Shown piece by piece: positions 36,108-44,234 of a stretch of DNA of 64,000 bases. The notes under the pieces are model-generated. The model searched no databases, had not been told where the DNA came from, and was given only the letters and a program-made list of their open reading frames with translations. Each line of letters starts with the position of its first letter. Position 1 is the first letter of the stretch. The stretch lies in assembly GCF_014649715.1 (NCBI RefSeq), contig NZ_BMTO01000018.1:19010-83009 (forward strand), written 5' to 3'. The stretch comes from Streptomyces lateritius. GTDB lineage: Bacteria; Actinomycetota; Actinomycetes; Streptomycetales; Streptomycetaceae. Made by a program: the position numbers and the translations under genes.

Positions 36108-39100
36108 ATGCTCGAGCCGAACGAAGAGAACACCACCGCACCTGGTGACAAGCTGCCGCCGCGCCGCAGGCGCCGCGCCGCGTCCCGACCGGCCGGTCCG
36201 CCGGTGACGGAGGGCACCACCTCGGCCGCGGCCGAGGTGGTCGTGGAGACGCCGGTGGCCGAGGCCCCGGCCGTCGAGGCGGAGGCCGCCCCGGCGCCCC
36301 GCACCCGCCGTCGTGCCACCCGTAAGGCCACCTCTCCGGAGCCGGTCGCCGAGACCGTCGAGGCCCCGGCCGCCGTGGAGGCGCCCGTCGAGGCCGCCCC
36401 GGCCGTCGAGGTCCCGGCCGAGGAGCCGGCGCCCGCGCGCACCCGCCGTCGTGCCACCCGTAAGGCCACGTCTGCGGAGCCGGTCGCCGAGACCGTCGAG
36501 GCCCCGGCCGCCGTGGAGGCGCCCGTCGAGGCCGCCCCGGCCGTCGAGGCGGAGGCCGCCCCGGCGCCCCGCACCCGCCGTCGTGCCACCCGTAAGGCCA
36601 CCTCTCCGGAGCCGGTCGCCGAGACCGTCGAGGCCCCGGCCGCCGTGGAGGCGCCCGTCGAGGCCGCCCCGGCCGTCGAGGTCCCGGCCGAGGAGCCGGC
36701 GCCCGCGCGCACCCGCCGTCGTGCCACCCGCAAGGCCACCTCCCCGGAGCCTGTCGCCCCTTCGGCCGGCGAGAGCCTGCCGCAGGAGACCGTCGCCCAG
36801 ATGACCACCGAGCAGGCCGAGCCCGAGGTCGCCGCCGCGGAGAAGGCCGCCACCCGGGGCCGTACCCGTCGCCGCGCCACCTCGCCGCAGTTCACCTCCG
36901 AGCCGGTCGTCGCCCCGAAGGCCGAGGAGACGCCTCGCGGCCGCCGTGCCGCGCGTCCCGCCGTCGCCGTCTTCCAGGCCCCGGTCTTCACCGAGCCGAT
37001 GTTCCAGACCCCGGAGACGGCGGCCGCCGCGGCCGCCGCCGAGGCCGCGGAGCTGGACGAGGAAGAGACCGTCGAGACCGCGGAGCCGGTCGTCGAGACC
37101 GTCGAGACCGTCGAGCGTCCCGAGCCCGCCGGCCGTCGCCGCCGTCGCCGTCGTGGCGAGCCCGCCGAGCCCGCGGCCGCCGAGCCCGTCGTCGTCGAGC
37201 CCCTGCCCACCACCGTGGCCGACGAGCCCGAGGTCGAGGCCGAGGAACCCGAGTCCGAGGCCGTGGAGGCCGAGGAGTCCGACGAGTACGAGGACCGTCC
37301 GTCCCGGCGCCGTCGCCGCGGTGGCCGTCGCCGTCGCCGTGGCGAGCTCGCCGAGGCGGAGGACGCCGAGGAGTCCGAGGAGGCGGAGGAGACCCGCGCC
37401 GAGGACGAGGAGGCCGAGGAAGAGGCCGACGAGTCCGACGAGTACGAGGGCGGCGGCCCGTCCTCCGCCGGCACCAGCAGCTCGCGCCGCCGCCGCCGTC
37501 GTCGCCGCCGCAGCGGTGACACCGGTGTCGACGCCGAGGGTGGCGAGGACGACGGCGTCCGTACGGTCGTCAAGGTCCGCGAGCCCCGCCCGGCCCGCGA
37601 GAAGGCCGAGCCCGGCACGGGAGCAGACGAGGTCCAGTCCATCAAGGGCTCGACCCGCCTGGAGGCGAAGAAGCAGCGGCGCCGCGAGGGCCGCGAGCAG
37701 GGCCGCCGCCGCGTCCCGATCATCACCGAGGCCGAGTTCCTGGCCCGCCGCGAGGCCGTCGAGCGCGTCATGGTCGTCCGCCAGAACGGCGAGCGCACCC
37801 AGATCGGCGTGCTCGAGGACAACGTGCTCGTCGAGCACTACGTCAACAAGGAGCAGGCCACCTCGTACGTCGGCAACGTCTACCTGGGCAAGGTCCAGAA
37901 CGTCCTGCCGTCGATGGAGGCCGCCTTCGTCGACATCGGCAAGGGCCGCAACGCCGTCCTGTACGCCGGTGAGGTCAACTTCGAGGCGCTCGGCATGGCC
38001 AACGGGCCGCGCCGCATCGAGACCGCGCTCAAGTCCGGCCAGTCGGTCCTCGTCCAGGTGACGAAGGACCCGATCGGCCACAAGGGCGCGCGCCTCACCA
38101 GCCAGGTCTCCCTCCCGGGCCGTTACCTCGTGTACGTCCCCGAGGGCTCGATGACCGGCATCAGCCGCAAGCTCCCGGACACCGAGCGCGCGCGTCTGAA
38201 GACCATCCTCAAGAAGATCGTTCCCGAGGACGCGGGCGTCATCGTGCGCACCGCCGCCGAGGGCGCGAGCGAGGACGAGCTGCGCCGCGACGTCGAGCGT
38301 CTGCAGGCGCAGTGGGAGGACATCCAGAAGAAGGCGAAGAACGGCGGCGGCTCCAACGCGCCCGCCCTTCTCTACGGTGAGCCGGACATGACCGTCCGGG
38401 TCGTCCGCGACATTTTCAACGAGGACTTCTCCAAGGTCATCGTCAGCGGCGACGACGCGTGGGAGACCATCCACGGGTACGTGAACCACGTCGCCCCGGA
38501 CCTGACCGACCGCCTGTCCAAGTGGACGAGCGAGGTCGACGTCTTCGCGACGTACCGGATCGACGAGCAGCTCATGAAGGCGCTGGACCGCAAGGTCTGG
38601 CTGCCGAGCGGTGGCTCGCTGGTGATCGACAAGACCGAGGCGATGATCGTCGTCGACGTCAACACCGGCAAGTTCACCGGCCAGGGCGGCAACCTCGAGG
38701 AGACCGTGACGAGGAACAACCTCGAAGCGGCCGAGGAGATCGTGCGCCAGCTGCGCCTGCGCGACCTGGGCGGCATCGTGGTCATCGACTTCATCGACAT
38801 GGTCCTGGAGTCCAACCGCGACCTGGTGCTGCGCCGCCTCCTGGAGTGCCTGGGCCGCGACCGGACCAAGCACCAGGTGGCCGAGGTCACCTCGCTGGGT
38901 CTGGTTCAGATGACCCGCAAGCGGGTCGGTCAGGGCCTCCTCGAGTCCTTCTCCGAGACCTGCGTCCACTGCAACGGGCGTGGCGTGATCGTGCACATGG
39001 AGCAGCCGACCGCCCCCGGTGGCGGCGGTGGCGGCAAGCGCTCGAAGAAGCGCGGTCGCGGCGGTGCCGAGCACGAGCACGAGCACGTCGAGGTGGTGGA

Positions 39101-39905
39101 GACCGAGGCCGAGGGCGTCGAGACCGAGGCCGAGCTGGCCGCGGAGGTCGCCGCCCCGGTCGCCGTGGAGGAGCCCTTCCGCCCGGACGAGGAGCTGTAC
39201 AGCAGCGCCGCCGAGGCCGAGGCCGCCGCCACGCGTGGCCGTGGCCGTCGTCGCGCCACCCGCAAGGTGTCCGCGCCGGCCGGCCCGCCGGCCGTCGCCG
39301 CGCCCGAGCCGGAGCCGGTCGCAGTGCCGGAGCCCGAGCCGGTCGTCGAGGCCGCCCCCGAGCCGGTTGTCGCGGCCGAGCCCGTGGCCGAGGCCCCGGC
39401 CTCCGTCGAGGAGGCCGCCCCGGCTCCTCGTACCCGCCGCCGTGCCACCCGTAAGGCCACGGCCCCGGCTGGCGCCCCCGCCCCTGCCCCCGAGCCGGTC
39501 GTCGAGGCCGCCCCGGAGCCGGAGCCGGTCGTCGTGCCCGAGCCCGAGCCCGTCGTCGAGACGCCGGTCGTCGAGGAGGCCCCCGTGGCCGCCCCGCCGA
39601 AGGCCCGTCGCCGTGTGGTCCGTAAGGTCACCGCTCCCGCCGGGTCCCCGGCCGGTGCCGAGGAGGCCGCCGTCGTGGTGGTCGACACCCCGGTCGCCGC
39701 CGAGAGCCCCGCCCCGGAGGCGGAGGCCGGTGCCGAGGCCGAGGCCGCCGCCCCGGCCAAGAAGGCGGTCCGCAAGACCGCCAAGAAGGCCACCGCGAAG
39801 AAGGCCGCCACCAAGAAGACGGCGGCCGTGAAGAAGACCGCGGCGAAGAAGACGACCACGAAGAAGGCCGCCGCCAAGAAGACGGCCGCACCCGCGCAGG
39901 ACTGA
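36108..39905 (+). CDS. rne: Ribonuclease E/G with extended repeat-rich termini
   Basis: 1265 residues. Central catalytic part (about 540-980): S1 domain starting VMVVRQNGERTQIGVL, metal-binding Asp in MIVVDVNTGKFTG (about 850) and in IVVIDFIDM (about 887), and zinc-link CVHCNGRG. It is the 5'-end-sensing endoribonuclease that starts mRNA decay and processes rRNA. The N-terminal 540 residues are disordered, with four copies of a TRRRATRKATSPEPVAETVE-type unit, then acidic and RRRRRGG blocks; the C-terminal 270 residues have more TRRRATRKATA units and end in a histone H1-like KKTAAKK tail. These arms probably recruit partners and RNA. Called RNase ES in S. coelicolor. Confidence 0.95.
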   Translation: MLEPNEENTTAPGDKLPPRRRRRAASRPAGPPVTEGTTSAAAEVVVETPVAEAPAVEAEAAPAPRTRRRATRKATSPEPVAETVEAPAAVEAPVEAAPAVEVPAEEPAPARTRRRATRKATSAEPVAETVEAPAAVEAPVEAAPAVEAEAAPAPRTRRRATRKATSPEPVAETVEAPAAVEAPVEAAPAVEVPAEEPAPARTRRRATRKATSPEPVAPSAGESLPQETVAQMTTEQAEPEVAAAEKAATRGRTRRRATSPQFTSEPVVAPKAEETPRGRRAARPAVAVFQAPVFTEPMFQTPETAAAAAAAEAAELDEEETVETAEPVVETVETVERPEPAGRRRRRRRGEPAEPAAAEPVVVEPLPTTVADEPEVEAEEPESEAVEAEESDEYEDRPSRRRRRGGRRRRRGELAEAEDAEESEEAEETRAEDEEAEEEADESDEYEGGGPSSAGTSSSRRRRRRRRRSGDTGVDAEGGEDDGVRTVVKVREPRPAREKAEPGTGADEVQSIKGSTRLEAKKQRRREGREQGRRRVPIITEAEFLARREAVERVMVVRQNGERTQIGVLEDNVLVEHYVNKEQATSYVGNVYLGKVQNVLPSMEAAFVDIGKGRNAVLYAGEVNFEALGMANGPRRIETALKSGQSVLVQVTKDPIGHKGARLTSQVSLPGRYLVYVPEGSMTGISRKLPDTERARLKTILKKIVPEDAGVIVRTAAEGASEDELRRDVERLQAQWEDIQKKAKNGGGSNAPALLYGEPDMTVRVVRDIFNEDFSKVIVSGDDAWETIHGYVNHVAPDLTDRLSKWTSEVDVFATYRIDEQLMKALDRKVWLPSGGSLVIDKTEAMIVVDVNTGKFTGQGGNLEETVTRNNLEAAEEIVRQLRLRDLGGIVVIDFIDMVLESNRDLVLRRLLECLGRDRTKHQVAEVTSLGLVQMTRKRVGQGLLESFSETCVHCNGRGVIVHMEQPTAPGGGGGGKRSKKRGRGGAEHEHEHVEVVETEAEGVETEAELAAEVAAPVAVEEPFRPDEELYSSAAEAEAAATRGRGRRRATRKVSAPAGPPAVAAPEPEPVAVPEPEPVVEAAPEPVVAAEPVAEAPASVEEAAPAPRTRRRATRKATAPAGAPAPAPEPVVEAAPEPEPVVVPEPEPVVETPVVEEAPVAAPPKARRRVVRKVTAPAGSPAGAEEAAVVVVDTPVAAESPAPEAEAGAEAEAAAPAKKAVRKTAKKATAKKAATKKTAAVKKTAAKKTTTKKAAAKKTAAPAQD
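36265..36730 (+). repeat. Tandem duplication inside the rne 5' coding region
   Basis: Segments 36265-36460 and 36535-36730 are identical over about 195 bp at a 270-bp offset. Each contains two half-units, so the RTRRRATRKAT motif recurs at 36301, 36439, 36571 and 36709 (steps 138, 132, 138 bp). The frame is kept. Confidence 0.85.
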
Positions 39906-39914
39906 CGCGGCCAC

Positions 39915-39946
39915 GGTGGGACGTCCTCCTCCGAGGACGTCCCACC
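39915..39946 (+). terminator. rne terminator
   Basis: Perfect 14-bp stem (39915-39928 with 39933-39946) and 4-nt loop, 10 bp past the stop. Confidence 0.9.
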
Positions 39947-40050
39947 TGGCTTCGCGGGGTCGAAGTCACCGAATTTGACCCCTTGAGGCACCGGCCCGTA
40001 ACCTTGACCGTCGGCGTGTCGTATGACGCGCCGCTCCCCTGAGCACCCTC

Positions 40051-40068
40051 CTCCCGGTCTGCCGGGAG
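40051..40068 (+). promoter_or_regulatory. Hairpin in the rplU leader region
   Basis: CTCCCGG-TCTG-CCGGGAG, a 7-bp stem about 93 bp before the L21 start. It may be part of a leader structure; no known ribosomal-protein leader class is recognised. Confidence 0.3.
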
Positions 40069-40160
40069 AGGCCGCTCGTCCATTTCCGGATCATCGCGGG
40101 CCCCGGCCCGTGTGAGCGGCTGGCATCAGGGGTCCGTTCCCGAGTGAGAGAGAGATCCGC

Positions 40161-40481
40161 GTGTACGCCATCGTGCGCAGCGGTGGTCGCCAGCACAAGG
40201 TTGCTGTCGGCGACATCGTTGAGGTTGACAAGATTTCCACTGCCAAGGTTGGCGACACGGTCGAGCTCTCGACCCTGCTCGTTGTCGACGGCGACGCCGT
40301 GACCAGCGACCCGTGGGTCCTGGCCGGTATCAAGGTCACGGCCGAGGTCGTGGACCACCACAAGGGCGCGAAGATCGACATCCTTCGCTACAAGAACAAG
40401 ACCGGCTACCGCCGTCGCCAGGGCCACCGCCAGCAGTACACGGCGATCAAGGTCACCGGCATCCCCACGGCTGCGAAGTAA
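40161..40481 (+). CDS. rplU: 50S ribosomal protein L21
   Basis: 106 residues from GTG 40161 with GAGAGAGA upstream. MYAIVRSGGRQHKVAVGDIVEVDKI is the L21 N-terminus and KNKTGYRRRQGHRQQYTAIKV its signature. It binds 23S rRNA next to L20. The rpmA start follows 15 bp later with a clear GAGGAGAG site; the two form one operon, about 0.25 kb after the RNase E/G gene as in most bacteria. Confidence 0.98.
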   Translation: MYAIVRSGGRQHKVAVGDIVEVDKISTAKVGDTVELSTLLVVDGDAVTSDPWVLAGIKVTAEVVDHHKGAKIDILRYKNKTGYRRRQGHRQQYTAIKVTGIPTAAK

Positions 40482-40495
40482 GGGACTGAGGAGAG

Positions 40496-40750
40496 ATGGC
40501 ACACAAGAAGGGCGCATCGTCCACTCGGAACGGTCGCGACTCCAATGCTCAGCGGCTCGGCGTGAAGCGCTTCGGCGGTCAGGTCGTCAACGCCGGTGAG
40601 ATCCTGGTCCGCCAGCGTGGCACCCACTTCCACCCGGGCGCGGGCGTCGGCCGCGGCGGCGACGACACGCTGTTCGCCCTCAACGCCGGTGCGGTGCAGT
40701 TCGGCACCCACCGTGGCCGCAAGGTCGTGAACATCGTTCCGGTCGCCTGA
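40496..40750 (+). CDS. rpmA: 50S ribosomal protein L27
   Basis: 84 residues. MAHKKGASSTRNGRDSNAQRLGVKRF is the mature L27 N-terminus, which reaches toward the peptidyl transferase centre; there is no cleavable N-terminal extension of the firmicute kind. Operon with rplU; a terminator with T-tract follows, and obg begins 111 bp later. Confidence 0.98.
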   Translation: MAHKKGASSTRNGRDSNAQRLGVKRFGGQVVNAGEILVRQRGTHFHPGAGVGRGGDDTLFALNAGAVQFGTHRGRKVVNIVPVA

Positions 40751-40765
40751 TCGGTTCTTTTGCGG

Positions 40766-40805
40766 AGGCGGACCTCACTTCCCGTAACGGGAAGCGGGTC
40801 CGCCT
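40766..40805 (+). terminator. rplU-rpmA terminator
   Basis: Interrupted stem (AGGCGGACC...GGTCCGCCT outside, TTCCCG/CGGGAA inside) followed by TTTC, 16 bp past the rpmA stop. Confidence 0.85.
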
Positions 40806-40861
40806 TTCGCGTGTTACTAGATAGACATTCCGCACGTAAGTAACTCTGGAGGCACAGAACC

Positions 40862-42301
40862 ATGACCACCTTCGTGGACCGCGTCGAGCTGCACGTCGCC
40901 GCGGGTAACGGAGGCCACGGCTGCGCCTCCGTTCACCGGGAGAAGTTCAAGCCGCTCGGCGGCCCGGACGGCGGCAACGGCGGCCGTGGCGGCGATGTGA
41001 TCCTGGTCGTCGACCAGTCCGTCACCACGCTCCTCGAGTACCACCACTCCCCGCACCGCAAGGCGACCAACGGCAAGCCCGGCGAGGGCGGCAACCGCTC
41101 CGGCAAGGACGGCCAGGACCTCGTCCTGACCGTGCCCGACGGCACCGTCGTCCTCGACAAGCAGGGGAACGTCCTCGCGGACCTCGTCGGCGAGGGCACC
41201 ACGTACGTCGCCGCCCAGGGCGGCCGCGGCGGCCTCGGCAACGCCGCACTGGCCTCGGCCCGCCGCAAGGCGCCCGGCTTCGCGCTCCTCGGCGAGCCCG
41301 GCGACATGGGCGACATCGTCCTGGAGCTGAAGACCGTCGCCGACGTGGCGCTCGTCGGCTACCCCAGCGCCGGCAAATCCTCGCTCATCTCCGTCCTGTC
41401 GGCCGCCAAGCCGAAGATCGCGGACTACCCGTTCACCACGCTCGTCCCGAACCTGGGCGTCGTCACGGCCGGCTCGACGGTCTACACGATCGCCGACGTC
41501 CCGGGGCTCATCCCGGGCGCCAGCCAGGGCCGCGGCCTGGGCCTGGAGTTCCTGCGCCACGTCGAGCGCTGCACGGTCCTCGTGCACGTCCTCGACACGG
41601 CGACCCTGGAGTCCGACCGTGACCCGGTCTCCGACCTCGACGTGATCGAGGAGGAGCTGAAGCAGTACGGCGGCCTCGACGACCGTCCCCGCATCGTCGT
41701 CCTCAACAAGATCGACATCCCGGACGGCCAGGACCTCGCGGACATGATCCGCCCGGACCTGGAGGCCCGCGGCTACCAGGTCTACGAAGCGTCGGCCGTG
41801 GCCCGTACGGGTCTGAAGGAGCTGTCCTTCGCCCTTGCCGAGATCGTGTCGAAGGCGCGCGCGGCCAAGCCGAAGGAGGAGGCGACCCGAATCGTCATCC
41901 GCCCGAAGGCGGTCGACGACGCGGGCTTCTCGGTCACCTACGAGGAGTCCGAGGACCTGTACCGCGTGCGCGGCGAGAAGCCGGAGCGCTGGGTCCGCCA
42001 GACCGACTTCAACAACGACGAGGCCGTCGGCTACCTGGCCGACCGTCTCAACCGTCTCGGTGTCGAGGACGCGCTGATGAAGGCGGGCGCCCGCGCGGGC
42101 GACGGCGTCGCGATCGGCTCCGAGGAGAACGCGGTCGTCTTCGACTGGGAGCCCACGATGATGGCCGGTGCCGAGATGCTCGGCCGCCGAGGCGAGGACC
42201 ACCGTCTCGAAGCCCCGCGTCCGGCCGCGCAGCGCCGCCGGGACCGGGACGCGGAGCGGGACGACGCCCAGCGCGAGTTCGACGACTTCAACCCGTTCTA
42301 A
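40862..42301 (+). CDS. obg: Obg/CgtA GTPase
   Basis: 479 residues from ATG 40862 (CTGGAGG upstream). Three domains: glycine-rich Obg fold (1-158), GTPase (about 160-335; G1 GYPSAGKSS, G3 DVPGLIPGAS, G4 NKID), and C-terminal OCT domain (about 350-430). The tail is charged. It acts in 50S assembly and in streptomycetes controls onset of aerial mycelium formation through GTP level (known biology). It follows rplU-rpmA, an order kept across bacteria. Confidence 0.97.
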   Translation: MTTFVDRVELHVAAGNGGHGCASVHREKFKPLGGPDGGNGGRGGDVILVVDQSVTTLLEYHHSPHRKATNGKPGEGGNRSGKDGQDLVLTVPDGTVVLDKQGNVLADLVGEGTTYVAAQGGRGGLGNAALASARRKAPGFALLGEPGDMGDIVLELKTVADVALVGYPSAGKSSLISVLSAAKPKIADYPFTTLVPNLGVVTAGSTVYTIADVPGLIPGASQGRGLGLEFLRHVERCTVLVHVLDTATLESDRDPVSDLDVIEEELKQYGGLDDRPRIVVLNKIDIPDGQDLADMIRPDLEARGYQVYEASAVARTGLKELSFALAEIVSKARAAKPKEEATRIVIRPKAVDDAGFSVTYEESEDLYRVRGEKPERWVRQTDFNNDEAVGYLADRLNRLGVEDALMKAGARAGDGVAIGSEENAVVFDWEPTMMAGAEMLGRRGEDHRLEAPRPAAQRRRDRDAERDDAQREFDDFNPF

Positions 42302-42360
42302 GGGACGTCGACCCGCTCGGGCCGACGCCGGGAGCCGGAGGGGGGTCACGCATCCTCCCG

Positions 42361-42366
42361 TAGGAT
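42361..42366 (+). promoter_or_regulatory. -10 box of the leaderless GT2 gene
   Basis: TAGGAT ends 6 nt before GTG 42373. Confidence 0.45.
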
Positions 42367-42372
42367 TCACGG

Positions 42373-44010
42373 GTGAGCGAGACCCCCCGCATGCCCCCCG
42401 CTTCGGCCCGAGTCAGCGTCGTCGTCATCGCGTACAACGACGCCGAGCACGTCGGTGACGCCGTCCGTTCCGCCCTGGCCCAGGGTGACGTCGTCGGCGA
42501 GGTGATCGTGGTCGACGACGCGTCGAGCGACACGACCCGTGACGTGCTGGCGGCCTTCGACGGCGACCCGCGCGTGCGCGTGCTCGCCCGGGAGGACAAC
42601 AGCGGAGGCTGCGGCACCCCGCGCAACGACGGCATCGCCGCCGCCGTCCACCCCTACGTCATGTTCCTCGACAGCGACGACCTGCTGCTGCCGGGGGCGG
42701 CCGACGGGCTTCTCGCCGCCGCCACCCGGCACGACGCGGACGTGGTCGCCGGCGTGTGCGTCCGCCGTGAGCTCCCCGAGGGCAGGGAGACGACCTGGGC
42801 CGCGCGGTTGTACGACACCGCCGAGGGCGCCGCTCTGCCCGGCACCGTGCTCGACGGTGTCGAGGACCACCCCGAGTTGCTCCTCGACACGCTCTCCGTC
42901 AACAAGCTGTACCGGCGCGCGTTCCTGAACGAGCACGGCATCCGCTTCCCCGACGGGGCCTTCCACTACGAGGACTTCGTCTTCGTCGCCCGCGTCCACG
43001 CCGCCGCGCCCCGGCTCGCCGTCACCGACGTACCCGTGTACGTCTGGCACGTCCGGCGGCAGGCCGCCACCCTCTCGATCTCGCTGCGGCGGGCTTCCCT
43101 GGCGAACTGGGAACACCGGCTCGCCGCCCACCAGGCCGTCGTGGAGGTGTTCCGCGCCGCCGGAAAGCCCGCGCTCGCCACCGCGGCGCAGACCAAGTTC
43201 CTCGACTACGACCTGCCGATGTACCTGCGCGAGCTGAACCAGCGGTCGGAGGAGTACCGGGCCGGGTGGTGGGACTCCGCCCGCGCGTACGTGTCGGCCT
43301 TCGAGACCGAGGCGGTGGCCTCCGCGACCGCGCCCTCGCGCTGGATCCACGGCGCGCTGGCGGCCTGCGCCGAGCCGTACGCCCTCGGTCGGCTGGTCGA
43401 GCTGGCCGCGCCCCTTCCCCGTCTGATCCCCCCGTATCACCGCTCCGCCGCGGGCCGGCCGGTGCTGGCCGACGCTCCCTGCGACGTACCGCTCGACGGT
43501 CTGGCCGAGCTGTCGGCCCGGGAGCTGCCGATCGCCGTGGACGGAACGGTGTCCGTCGGCGTCACCACGCGGCTGACCCTGACCGTGCACGATCTCTACG
43601 GCAAGGCCGACGCCCTGCGCCCCGCCTCTGTGCGGGTCGAGTTCGCGGAGCGGGTGGCCGCCGACCGGAAGGTCGCCGTCGAGGCACCGGTGACCCCCGT
43701 CGAGGGTGGCTGGACCGCTTCCGTACGGGTTCCCACCAGCGAACTTGTCTGCGCCGGGCGGCTCGCCGCGTGGTCCGTCCTCGCCGAGGTGCGCTTCGCG
43801 GACGGAGTGGCCGGCGGTGTCACGGAGGTCAGGGCCCCGCAGGGCTACGCGGGCCGGCGGGGTGTGGTGATGAGCCGCACGGCCCGCATCCTGCTCGTCC
43901 AGTCCCATGTCTCCGCCCGGCGCGGGCTGATCCTGCGTCTCGCCGACGGCACGCTCGGTGCCCGTCGGGTGCTCTCCGGACGACTGCGGCGACTCCTCGC
44001 ACGCCGCTGA
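42373..44010 (+). CDS. Family 2 glycosyltransferase with C-terminal beta domain
   Basis: 545 residues from GTG 42373. GT-A domain in the first 230 residues: VSVVVIAYNDAEHVGDAV, VVDDASSDTT, NSGGCGTPRNDGIAAA, DxD motif as FLDSDD, and the acceptor-side motif HYEDFVF. The C-terminal part (about 380-500) looks like an Ig-type beta sandwich. The GT domain is paralogous to the N-terminal domain of the next gene (same NSGGC..PRN, FLDSDD and NKLYR.AF motifs). Likely a cytoplasmic enzyme adding sugar units to a wall polymer. It starts a block not found between obg and proB in mycobacteria. Confidence 0.85.
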   Translation: MSETPRMPPASARVSVVVIAYNDAEHVGDAVRSALAQGDVVGEVIVVDDASSDTTRDVLAAFDGDPRVRVLAREDNSGGCGTPRNDGIAAAVHPYVMFLDSDDLLLPGAADGLLAAATRHDADVVAGVCVRRELPEGRETTWAARLYDTAEGAALPGTVLDGVEDHPELLLDTLSVNKLYRRAFLNEHGIRFPDGAFHYEDFVFVARVHAAAPRLAVTDVPVYVWHVRRQAATLSISLRRASLANWEHRLAAHQAVVEVFRAAGKPALATAAQTKFLDYDLPMYLRELNQRSEEYRAGWWDSARAYVSAFETEAVASATAPSRWIHGALAACAEPYALGRLVELAAPLPRLIPPYHRSAAGRPVLADAPCDVPLDGLAELSARELPIAVDGTVSVGVTTRLTLTVHDLYGKADALRPASVRVEFAERVAADRKVAVEAPVTPVEGGWTASVRVPTSELVCAGRLAAWSVLAEVRFADGVAGGVTEVRAPQGYAGRRGVVMSRTARILLVQSHVSARRGLILRLADGTLGARRVLSGRLRRLLARR

Positions 44011-44234
44011 GTGTTCACCCGGGAGCCGTAGCGGCGGGGCTCGAAGGCGATTATGGAACAATTGCGCTCGCGAGGTAGCCTTTCCGGTCGCTGGGTGACT
44101 GCGGCGCGGTCCGCCGCGTCGCCCCCGCACCACCGGAAGCCCGATGTGCGCCACGCCATGGCGCCGGCAGCGCTATCGCCGGCCGGCTGACACTCGTGCC
44201 CGATGTGTTGCGCCCGAACTGTGAGAGGACTTGG

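Noticed and set aside
35841..39914. Very long open frame (over 1300 codons) on the minus strand
   Set aside because: It is antisense to rne, whose protein family and catalytic motifs are certain; low-complexity GC-rich coding sequence leaves the complementary frame open.
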